Below are positions 6,758 through 13,813 of a DNA stretch of 22,880 bases, in pieces. Each line of letters opens with the position of its first letter. Position 1 is the first letter of the stretch. A program made the position numbers and the translations under genes. The notes beneath the pieces were generated by a model that was not told the origin of the DNA, did not search any database, and was given only the letters and a program-made list of their open reading frames with translations. Origin of the DNA: JBBTIS01 sp038059855 (GTDB lineage: Bacteria; Elusimicrobiota; Elusimicrobia; JACQPE01); assembly GCA_964357255.1 (NCBI GenBank), contig CAYHKQ010000040.1, positions 1 to 22,880 of the forward strand, in the 5' to 3' direction.

Positions 6758-8541
6758 GTCGGGCGCTGATCCCCTGAGCCTTTTAGCCCCTCGATTTGCT
6801 GTTGGAGCGATTGGATTTCATCGCCGATTAAACGCATTTTGGAAAAATCCGCATGAACCGATGGGTCCGCATATTGCTCACCCAAGACAGCGATTCGTTT
6901 TTGAAGAGCGGCGATTTGAAGCGCCAGGTTCTCCTCGCGTCTGGCTGTTTCGCGCCAGAGCGCGCGTTCCCGGCGTTGTTGTTTGGGGTCGCTCTGCCGG
7001 ACCTCGGGTTTTGGTTGTAGAGCAGGAGTTGTTTTGTCTTGAAGTCGACCTTCGGCTTTTATTTGATCCTGGCGCCTTTGAAAATATTCATAATTTCCGG
7101 GGTAAATCGCCACCCGGCCGCCGTCAACATGAATGATATGAGTGGCGAGCGTATTGATGAAATGAAGATCGTGGCTGATAAAACAAAGCGTGCCGTCAAA
7201 ATCCTTCAATGCGTCAATGAGCGCGTCCACGCTGGCGATGTCGAGATGCGTTGTCGGTTCGTCGAGGAACAACACATTCGGCGGATTCAGCAGTAATTTA
7301 ATCAGCGCCAGGCGGCTTTTCTCACCCCCGCTTAAGATGGAAACCTTTTTATGCACCGTTTCCCCGGGGAACAAAAAGGTGCCCAAGACGGTGCGAATAA
7401 ATGTGGTTGTCTGGCCGATTTTGGTGACGCTAAACGCCTCTTCCAGAACGGTGTGGTTTAAGTTGAGCATATCGGTTCTGTGCTGCGTGTAATAGCCGGT
7501 CTTGACGTTGAGCCCCAGTCGCCGTTCGCCGGAATCTAGCGGCAGGACTCCGGCCAGCATTTTAAGCAACGTTGATTTGCCGGCGCCATTGTGGCCCACG
7601 AACGCTATTTTCCATCCGCGTTCTACGCTAAAGTCCAAACCTTCGTACACGCGAACCGGCCCGTATGATTTTGACGCGGCACAAAGCGCCAGTGGCCGCG
7701 CGCCGGCGCGTTCGGGCTGGGGAAATCGGATTTTGGCGGTGCGAGCTTCGATCGGCAGTTCGATGCGCTCGATTTTTTCCATGCGTTTGATCATGCTTTG
7801 GGCCCGCCCCGCCGTTGAGGCGCGGGCGCGGTTGCGGTCAATAAACTCCTGCATGCGCTCTAACTCGATCTGTTGTTGGCGGTGGCGCGCTTGCAATCGT
7901 TCGCGCTCCGCTTGGCGCAACGCGACAAAGTGTTCATAGTCGCCGTGGTATGCCCGAAGCGTATGATCCTGGACGTTTACAATGGATTGGCAGATCGCAT
8001 TCATGAAAGCCCGGTCATGCGAAATTAAAAAAATGGCGCCGGGATAAACGCCCAAGCGCTCGCGAAGCCACAGAAGCGAATCAAGATCAAGATGATTGGT
8101 CGGCTCGTCGAGAAGAAGCAGATCCGGCTGTTGCACAAGCGCTCGCGCAATCGCCACCCGCATGGACCATCCCCCGCTCAATTGGCGGATTGGCCGCTCC
8201 CAGTCCGTATTGCCAAAGCCAAGACCGCTCAGCACGGTCTTGGCTTTGGCAATGGCGCGGTCGTCTTGTTCGTCATGAGAGTTTAGTGTTTCGCCCAAAA
8301 CCGTGCCGTCTGAAAAAACCGCATGTTCTTGAGGCAAATATCCAATGGTGGCGTCGCGGCGAATTTGGATTTGCCCCCGATCCGGCATGACTTGGCCCAG
8401 CAACATTCGAAACAGGGTTGATTTGCCCGCGCCATTGGGACCGGTCAACGCCAAGCGGTCCCCATCGTTGATTTGAAGCGAGGTATCTTCAAAAATCGTC
8501 TGGTTGCCGAATTCCTTGTGAATGTTGCGCAACGTAATCAT
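6748..8541 (-). CDS. ABC-F family ATPase (ribosome-associated type)
   Basis: This soluble protein has two ATP-binding cassettes and no membrane segment, 597 residues in all. Members of the family act on the ribosome (translation factors or antibiotic-resistance proteins) rather than as transporters. The first cassette has Walker A GPNGAGKS (34-41), signature LSGGW (121-125) and Walker B LLLLDEPTNHLD (141-152). The second has GHNGAGKST (316-324), LSGGE (403-407) and LFLDEPTTHLD (424-434). The charged linker (about 205-260, rich in R, Q and E) is the P-site-tRNA-interaction motif position. A C-terminal helical coiled coil spans about 520-590, as in Uup/YheS/YdiF-like members. The start MITLRNIHKEF is canonical, but no Shine-Dalgarno sequence precedes it. 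The last codons lie in palindromic element 2. The exact subfamily is not resolved. Confidence 0.93.
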   Translation of the reverse strand: MITLRNIHKEFGNQTIFEDTSLQINDGDRLALTGPNGAGKSTLFRMLLGQVMPDRGQIQIRRDATIGYLPQEHAVFSDGTVLGETLNSHDEQDDRAIAKAKTVLSGLGFGNTDWERPIRQLSGGWSMRVAIARALVQQPDLLLLDEPTNHLDLDSLLWLRERLGVYPGAIFLISHDRAFMNAICQSIVNVQDHTLRAYHGDYEHFVALRQAERERLQARHRQQQIELERMQEFIDRNRARASTAGRAQSMIKRMEKIERIELPIEARTAKIRFPQPERAGARPLALCAASKSYGPVRVYEGLDFSVERGWKIAFVGHNGAGKSTLLKMLAGVLPLDSGERRLGLNVKTGYYTQHRTDMLNLNHTVLEEAFSVTKIGQTTTFIRTVLGTFLFPGETVHKKVSILSGGEKSRLALIKLLLNPPNVLFLDEPTTHLDIASVDALIDALKDFDGTLCFISHDLHFINTLATHIIHVDGGRVAIYPGNYEYFQRRQDQIKAEGRLQDKTTPALQPKPEVRQSDPKQQRRERALWRETARREENLALQIAALQKRIAVLGEQYADPSVHADFSKMRLIGDEIQSLQQQIEGLKGSGDQRPTQL

Positions 8542-8547
8542 TGTGTT

Positions 8548-8553
8548 ATTTTA
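8548..8553 (-). promoter_or_regulatory. Candidate -10 box for a leaderless ABC-F transcript
   Basis: Read on the minus strand, TAAAAT lies 6 nt before the ABC-F ATG. A promoter using it would start transcription at or next to the A of the start codon. No Shine-Dalgarno sequence is present and no convincing -35 box is seen. The call is tentative. Confidence 0.3.
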
Positions 8554-8625
8554 GCTTAGGGGCGGCTGTGCCGTTGCTTTGGAATTGGCAGAATGAATGT
8601 CAATGACCCCGCCGCGACCCCAACA

Positions 8626-8681
8626 CCCGAAGGTCCGCCAAGGCACAGTTTTTTCAAGCGCCCGGAAGGCGCTTGTTCGGG
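8626..8681 (+). other. Nested hairpins in front of the symporter gene
   Basis: An 8-bp stem, CAAGCGCC (8655-8662) with GGCGCTTG (8668-8675), has a CGGAA loop. An outer pairing, CCCGAA (8626-8631) with TTCGGG (8676-8681), encloses it. The structure ends 7 nt before the favoured start at 8689. Six Ts precede rather than follow the inner stem, so it is not a plus-strand terminator. It may fold in the 5' leader and affect translation, or lie within the N-terminal codons if translation starts at 8593. Confidence 0.35.
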
Positions 8682-8688
8682 CGGCAGG

Positions 8689-9933
8689 ATGAATAAAGCC
8701 GTCAAGAAAATTCCATTGTCAGGGCAGATTATTATCGGCATGATTTTGGGCGCCGCAGTGGGGGCGCTCGTTGGACCTAAAGCCGCGCCATTGGGAGAAT
8801 TGGGAAAATTGGTTATTCAACTGATCAAGACGGTGGCCGCGCCGCTGTTGTTTTTGGCGATCGTCAACGCTATCGTCAAAACGGACGTTTCTTTGGCGCT
8901 CGGCGCGCGCATGGTTGTCGTGGCGACGACCAACGCGACGATCGCTCTGATTTTCGGCCTGGGGCTCTCGAATCTTATTGAGCCCGGGAAGTATCTAAAA
9001 ATGCCGGATTTATCGGCGCTACCCTCCGGTCTTGCGTCACCCGGCGTGATGACCGGCCAAAAAATTGATCTGCTCAAAACTGTCGGCGCCTATATTCCTT
9101 CCAACTTTGTCGGTCCATTTGCGGAAAATATGATCATCTCCATTGTATTGTTGGCGCTTCTGGTCGGCTTTGGTTTGCGTAGCGTTAAGCGGCGTCAATT
9201 GGGGCGTCAGGAAACCTCATACCGGGCTCTTGAGGATGCGACCACCGCTTTATACGAGGTGATGGAGATAACGCTCGGATGGATCGTGCGTTTAGCGCCG
9301 GTCGCTGTTTTTGGCGTGGTGGCCAAGGCAGTGGGACAATATGGATTTTCACCGTTTAAGGGCTTGGGTATTTACGTGGGCGTTGGTTTGTTTGGCTTAA
9401 CTCTGCATATGCTCATTACCTATCAACTTTGGATCGCCCTTTACGCCAAAATGAGCCTACGAAAATTCTGGCGGCAGGCTAAAGAAGCGATGGTGTATTC
9501 TTTTGGCGCCAACAGCAGTTTGGCAACCCTGCCTTTGACGCTCAAGGCCTTAGACGGCATGGGCGTTTCCCGCGCCGCGTCAACATTAGGCGCTTGCGTG
9601 GGCACCAATCTTAATAATGACGGCATCATTCTTTATGAGGCGATGGCTGTTTTATTCGTGGCGCAGGCTCACGGGCTTGACCTTTCCTTGGCACAGCAAT
9701 TGATCGCGGCATTGTTTTGTTTAGTGGCGGCCATGGGCGTGGCCGGCGTGCCGGAGGCCGGCTTTATTTCGTTGTCTCTTGTATTGGCGAGCGTGGGGCT
9801 TCCCCAGGAACTGCTCCCATTGCTTTTGACTGTTGACTGGATTTTAGCCCGGGCCAGGTCCGTCGTGAACGTGGCCAGCGATATGGTGGTCTCGATTATC
9901 CTGGACCGATGGGGCGCTCGCGCGTCCGGTTAG
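8689..9933 (+). CDS. Dicarboxylate/amino acid:cation symporter (DAACS, DctA/GltP-like)
   Basis: This inner-membrane secondary transporter couples solute uptake to Na+ or H+; it is 414 residues from the ATG at 8689. That start puts the protein in register with the family, where TM1 follows directly (SGQIIIGMILGAAVGALVG). An in-frame ATG at 8593 would add 32 Pro-rich residues not typical of the family; neither start has a good ribosome-binding site. Core motifs are present: NSSLATLP (HP1, 275-282), the cation-site loop NLNNDG (307-312), AGVPEAG (HP2, 352-358) and the TM8 stretch DWILARARSVVNV (383-395). In GltPh numbering Arg397 and Asn401 are kept (Arg390, Asn394 here). The Asp394 position, which holds the amino group of amino-acid substrates, is Ala387. 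This argues for a non-amino-acid substrate such as a dicarboxylate, by inference. Confidence 0.9.
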   Translation: MNKAVKKIPLSGQIIIGMILGAAVGALVGPKAAPLGELGKLVIQLIKTVAAPLLFLAIVNAIVKTDVSLALGARMVVVATTNATIALIFGLGLSNLIEPGKYLKMPDLSALPSGLASPGVMTGQKIDLLKTVGAYIPSNFVGPFAENMIISIVLLALLVGFGLRSVKRRQLGRQETSYRALEDATTALYEVMEITLGWIVRLAPVAVFGVVAKAVGQYGFSPFKGLGIYVGVGLFGLTLHMLITYQLWIALYAKMSLRKFWRQAKEAMVYSFGANSSLATLPLTLKALDGMGVSRAASTLGACVGTNLNNDGIILYEAMAVLFVAQAHGLDLSLAQQLIAALFCLVAAMGVAGVPEAGFISLSLVLASVGLPQELLPLLLTVDWILARARSVVNVASDMVVSIILDRWGARASG

Positions 9934-10110
9934 GACCCGTCCACAAATAACCTATACAGATTGCGCCCGGATTTTGGTCAGATTTGGACGCAACGATTGA
10001 GACAAAGCCGAGGAATAGCAAAGTTATTTTGAGGCTTTTTCGATTAAGGCGCGTTCAAAGATGACCAAAAGATGGGATGCAAGATGTATAGGTTATTAGT
10101 GGACGGGCCC
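9933..10110. mobile_element. Palindromic MITE-like element 3 between convergent genes
   Basis: The 26-bp inverted repeats at 9933-9958 and 10085-10110 (GGACCCGTCCAC...TATACA) differ at two positions. The palindrome continues inward imperfectly to near the centre; for example TTTTGGTCA is present in both arms. The element is flanked by TTA at 9930-9932 and 10111-10113. It begins on the last base of the symporter stop codon and ends one base before the ccsA stop codon, so it is the entire intergenic space. There is no coding capacity. It may act as a two-way terminator. Confidence 0.7.
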
Positions 10111-11949
10111 TTAATGGGGGCGGCTTTTCCAGCGTTCGGGCGGAAGGCTTGCTATGGCCATGACGGCTAGTTGAGTGACGACGAAGGCGGCTAGCCACAG
10201 GAAGGCCTTGTCCATAAAGCCGTAGGAGTGAAGGCCGATGCCAAGCATGTTGACGCCGAACCAGGACAGGCTGGTGATTATATTGCCGAAGACCGCCATG
10301 ATCATGACGCCGCGCTCACGCGCCAAGCCGGCCCATCGGGCATGAAGAATGAGGGCGTTCCACAAGACAATCAGGAGCGCCCCGTTTTCTTTTGGGTCCC
10401 ATCCCCAGAATCTTCCCCAGGAATAGTCCGCCCAAATTCCTCCTAAAATCGTTCCGACGAAACTGAAGAAGAGGCTAAAGCAAATAACGCCGTAAGCCAT
10501 TTTATAGAGAGAGGTCGCGGTTTTTTTAGTCAAGGATTTTGTGAAAACTCCTTGGAGAATGTAGGCATGCCCCAGGGCGCCGGCCAGGAACGTTGCGCCA
10601 TAGCCGATGGTGATGGTAATGACATGGGTGGACAGCCAGAAATTGGAATCCAGCACCGCGCGCATCATCTCCATCGTGTCGCCGCTCGCGGCTAAATGAT
10701 GAGCGATAATTAGGGTGATCAGCCCCAGGGCCGAGGACACCGCGAGGCTGACCCCTATGCGCCAATAGCGCTCCAGGATAATCCCCAGGAATACAGCCAC
10801 CCAGCCCACGAATACCGCGGAGGAGTACAGGTTTGTCACGGGCGGCCGGCCTTGAAGCACGACGCGGGAGAATAGGCCGAAGGTATGAATGATGAAGGCG
10901 GCCGCGAGCAATAAAAAGGCCGCTTTGAGGATTTTTTCGCTTTTGAGCAACCAGGACAGAAAAACAAGGAGGAAAGCGAGAAGGTAGAGGGTTATGCCCT
11001 GCAGGAAGGGCGCGATGTGGTTGAAATGAAACTCGTATTTGGCCCGCGAGGCGGTCTTGGGGAAGTTTTGCCTAAGCCATGCGTCGTATTGGGCCGCGGC
11101 GCGGTTGAATGCCATCGGGTCCCTTGCGCGGTAAGCGTCGAGGATTGCGCCGTAGCGGCTGATCGCGGGGTGGAGTTCGTTTGTTTGCATGACGGCGAGC
11201 AATCCTTGCCCCATGGTCCGCCATCCTTCTTCGGCATTGCGCTCAGGGGTGGGCAGGGAATGAAAGTACGCGGCGTCGTTTAAGAAGCTGTAGCGTTCCA
11301 TAAATTGATTGAGCTCGGCAATGGTTTTTTTGCCGCGTTTTTTGGATTTTTTGCCGGCCAGGGGGGCCGCCATGCTTTTTTGGATCGTTTGTCTGTAGGC
11401 CTCGATTTCTCCGGAAAAATTGTTGCCGCCGGCGACTTCGAGAGTATTTTGAAGTTGGCGATAGGCATGCAGGCGTTCGGCTAAATTGATAACGGCGTTT
11501 TGATAGCCGGAGCGTTGGGCGGGCTCGATCGAGGCCGCTTGTTGGGACTGAGAATCAATAGCGTCGAGGAAGGGTTTGAGATCATTGAAAGAAAAAGATT
11601 TTTCTTTTTGTTCCAGACCCATGAGCCCCAAAACATCGGGGTTGTAGATGGTAAAGATTTTATAGCCGTCGGCTGTTTGAGGGCGGGCCATCACATCCCA
11701 AAGCCATTCGATGGCGATCAAGCGTCGTCTGCCCTGATCAACGGTTTGTTTGCCGCGGATTATCAACAGCGCGCTACGCGCGATGGTATCAAGCGGCTTG
11801 ACGCGACCGCCGCTTAAGACCGGCAGACGACCGGCCAGGGCGAGGTCGTAACCCTCCATGCTTCGGGGGGGTTTTAGGGACGCGAGCAAGGTCGTCAAGA
11901 CAAAAAGGACGGCGATCCAGGGGGCGTAGTTGGTCATTAACTTTTTCAT
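10111..11949 (-). CDS. ccsA: Cytochrome c biogenesis protein CcsA/ResC family, long form
   Basis: This membrane protein of System II cytochrome c maturation works with ResB to bring heme across the membrane and attach it to apocytochromes. It has 612 residues, about 200 more than a minimal CcsA. The C-terminal part (about 310-605) has many transmembrane helices and the heme-handling WWD motif WGRFWGWDPKE (511-521). Candidate heme-ligand histidines flank it (His355, His442, His574). The N-terminal 300 residues start with one membrane helix (about 10-25), then GRVKPLDTIARSALL and a largely soluble region with a Lys-rich stretch (about 200-208) whose role I do not know. AAAGGG precedes the start. 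It lies 8 nt after resB and is the last gene of the operon; the element at 9933-10110 follows directly. Confidence 0.9.
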   Translation of the reverse strand: MKKLMTNYAPWIAVLFVLTTLLASLKPPRSMEGYDLALAGRLPVLSGGRVKPLDTIARSALLIIRGKQTVDQGRRRLIAIEWLWDVMARPQTADGYKIFTIYNPDVLGLMGLEQKEKSFSFNDLKPFLDAIDSQSQQAASIEPAQRSGYQNAVINLAERLHAYRQLQNTLEVAGGNNFSGEIEAYRQTIQKSMAAPLAGKKSKKRGKKTIAELNQFMERYSFLNDAAYFHSLPTPERNAEEGWRTMGQGLLAVMQTNELHPAISRYGAILDAYRARDPMAFNRAAAQYDAWLRQNFPKTASRAKYEFHFNHIAPFLQGITLYLLAFLLVFLSWLLKSEKILKAAFLLLAAAFIIHTFGLFSRVVLQGRPPVTNLYSSAVFVGWVAVFLGIILERYWRIGVSLAVSSALGLITLIIAHHLAASGDTMEMMRAVLDSNFWLSTHVITITIGYGATFLAGALGHAYILQGVFTKSLTKKTATSLYKMAYGVICFSLFFSFVGTILGGIWADYSWGRFWGWDPKENGALLIVLWNALILHARWAGLARERGVMIMAVFGNIITSLSWFGVNMLGIGLHSYGFMDKAFLWLAAFVVTQLAVMAIASLPPERWKSRPH

Positions 11950-11957
11950 TTATCCCT

Positions 11958-13109
11958 TTAGAGTTTGGACATAGCCGCTGTTGTGGATCTGAAATTTAAA
12001 AACGTCAGCAAGAACTGAATGATCAGGCCGATCGTCATCATGGCAAAGGAGATGTAGGGCAACCATCGCCCTGGATTTTTGACGACTTGGAATATGGAGA
12101 GCGTGTCGTTTTTGCCGAAACTGGATTGATAAAAAGAAAGCCCGCGATAACGCAAGGGGTGATTCATGTAAATCAACACGTCGCGTTCTTGAGCGTGATC
12201 GGGATCCAACAATTTAATCAGGCTGGAGAAATTTTTTGGGATATCCGTGCCCGGGTAAACATCATGGCGGAAATCTTTGAGTTTAATGGTGAAGGGGAGG
12301 TAATGGCGCGCGGGCCGAAGCGCCAAGGTGAAGGTCCGTCCGTTCACGTTGAATATCTGCGGCTCTTGGATGAGGGTTGAAATGAGCCAGGTTCCCAACA
12401 TTTGATTTTGGCCGGTGATCTCGATGATTCCGGCGGGCTGATTGGGGTTATCATCAGAGGCGCTTTCCGCAAGCGGCTCGAGGGCCGCCTTAGCGCCGAT
12501 TCCGGCGTTTGTCACGCCCGCCCCTTGGGTCATCGACAGGCCGGCGTTGGGATAATAGCGTTGCACCGCAAGGGTGAAGGGCCAGGCGGGATGCTCGATG
12601 GTCGTGCCGTTTTTTGAAACGGCGGATTGGGGCACGCTATAGACTTCATTATAGTCAGGCAGGGAAGTTTCCACGATCGCCAGTTCCAGACGCCGCGTGT
12701 CCTCGGTGTAATTGATGGACGATCCCTCCTCGATGGCCATGTGGGTTTCATGGGAAAACATTCCGGTGGCGAATTCTCCCAGAACAAGAACGATCAGCCC
12801 CAGATGGGTCAGCCATATTCCCGATTTTTTCGGGCTTGCACGCAACAGAGTAACGTGGGAAATAATGAGATTGAGCAGAAGAATCAGGCCGATTAAGGCG
12901 CCGCCTGGGAATATGGGAATTTTGAGGCCCGGATGCGGCGTCCAAAAAATAAAGAAACTGCGGATATCCCGTTTTACCGCGCCGTAGGTGCCCAGTTGCA
13001 CTTGGTCTAAGGTGCATAAGACCACCAGAACGATCAGAAAGCTCAAGCACAGAATGGTTAACTTCATGGAGCCCAGGGTCTTGAGGGCTTTGCGAAGCTT
13101 AGGAGTCAT
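11958..13109 (-). CDS. resB: Cytochrome c biogenesis protein ResB
   Basis: This is the second component of System II cytochrome c maturation, 383 residues. It has the ResB topology: membrane helices at about 15-33, 70-88 and 98-117, a large periplasmic domain (about 120-345) and a last helix at about 350-371. The periplasmic domain contains the diagnostic segment MNHPLRYRGLSFYQSSF (about 315-331). His85 and His102 lie in or near membrane helices and could contact heme. The ATG overlaps the stop of the upstream lipoprotein gene by 4 nt (ATGA, 13106-13109), so the two are translationally coupled. The ccsA gene follows after 8 nt. Confidence 0.9.
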   Translation of the reverse strand: MTPKLRKALKTLGSMKLTILCLSFLIVLVVLCTLDQVQLGTYGAVKRDIRSFFIFWTPHPGLKIPIFPGGALIGLILLLNLIISHVTLLRASPKKSGIWLTHLGLIVLVLGEFATGMFSHETHMAIEEGSSINYTEDTRRLELAIVETSLPDYNEVYSVPQSAVSKNGTTIEHPAWPFTLAVQRYYPNAGLSMTQGAGVTNAGIGAKAALEPLAESASDDNPNQPAGIIEITGQNQMLGTWLISTLIQEPQIFNVNGRTFTLALRPARHYLPFTIKLKDFRHDVYPGTDIPKNFSSLIKLLDPDHAQERDVLIYMNHPLRYRGLSFYQSSFGKNDTLSIFQVVKNPGRWLPYISFAMMTIGLIIQFLLTFLNFRSTTAAMSKL

Positions 13110-13756
13110 TGCTTACGCAGGCTTTTGAGAAATTTGAGGAAGGCCGGCTTGGCCTCGCGCACCACGGAATCTTCGCCCGTCATTTTGAAAAACCAAATCC
13201 CGGATTTATCTTCAAGAATGGCGGCGAGAATTCGGAATTTATGGGTCCCGTTGATCAGCGATTTTTGGCTGACAAAATCTACGACTGTCGCGGTTCCAGC
13301 CATGGATTTCATTTTTTCCGCCATGCGGGCGAGACCGTTTTCATCTATGGGGCCAAGCTCCGCCTGGTCCCGCCACCGATTGACATTGGCCAGAATTCCT
13401 CCCGCCGAGCCTGTTAAGTGAATGACGGACGCGTCTGCGGCCATGCCGTTCTTGCCGGCAACCGAGAAACTGGCCAAGCGCATGCCGGAGGCGGGCTGTT
13501 CGGTCCATCCCGCCGGGATATCCCAGTTCAGGCGAGCGCCGTCGTCGGAGCGTTCCATCGCGGGCATGCCCTTCATTGCCCCGTCTCCCATGGGCATGCC
13601 CGAATGCGGCGACATGGCTTCGGCATGGGGATTGGCCGGCGTCAACATTGAGTCTGCGTCTTTGGCGAGGCGATAGGTTTTAATTTCCTCTTTGCCGCAG
13701 GAGGCCAGCGCCGCCAATGGGCCGGTGAACAGGATGAATTTAAATAGTTTATTCAT
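13106..13756 (-). CDS. Met/His-rich lipoprotein coupled to ResB, function unknown
   Basis: The frame is open back to 13996, but starting at 13756 gives a 216-residue protein with a textbook lipoprotein signal: MNKLFKFILF, a hydrophobic core, and lipobox LASC with Cys20. An ATG five codons upstream is also possible. Residues 37-67 are packed with possible soft-metal ligands: Met37, His44, Met48, His51, Met54, Met56, Met61, Met64 and Met67. A folded domain follows (about 73-216), beginning LNWDIPAGWTEQPASGMRLA. I recognise no named family. First position in an operon with resB and ccsA, and a 4-nt overlap with resB, suggest a role in cytochrome c or copper-centre assembly. Copper binding is an inference from the Met/His segment. 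No Shine-Dalgarno sequence is seen; TATGCT lies 7 nt before the ATG. Confidence 0.75.
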   Translation of the reverse strand: MNKLFKFILFTGPLAALASCGKEEIKTYRLAKDADSMLTPANPHAEAMSPHSGMPMGDGAMKGMPAMERSDDGARLNWDIPAGWTEQPASGMRLASFSVAGKNGMAADASVIHLTGSAGGILANVNRWRDQAELGPIDENGLARMAEKMKSMAGTATVVDFVSQKSLINGTHKFRILAAILEDKSGIWFFKMTGEDSVVREAKPAFLKFLKSLRKQ

Positions 13757-13813
13757 ATACGCAAGCATAGCAAAGAGTCGGGGGTGGAATGATAGAATAA
13801 TGCGCAATTTCCC
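13757..13813. promoter_or_regulatory. Divergent promoter region between lipoprotein and glutamate-synthase-like operons
   Basis: Only 57 bp separate the two start codons, so both promoters must lie here or inside the neighbouring genes. On the minus strand TATGCT (13764-13769) lies 7 nt before the lipoprotein ATG. On the plus strand TAGAAT (13793-13798) lies 15 nt before the other ATG. Neither gene has a Shine-Dalgarno sequence, and no good -35 box is seen for either. Confidence 0.35.
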
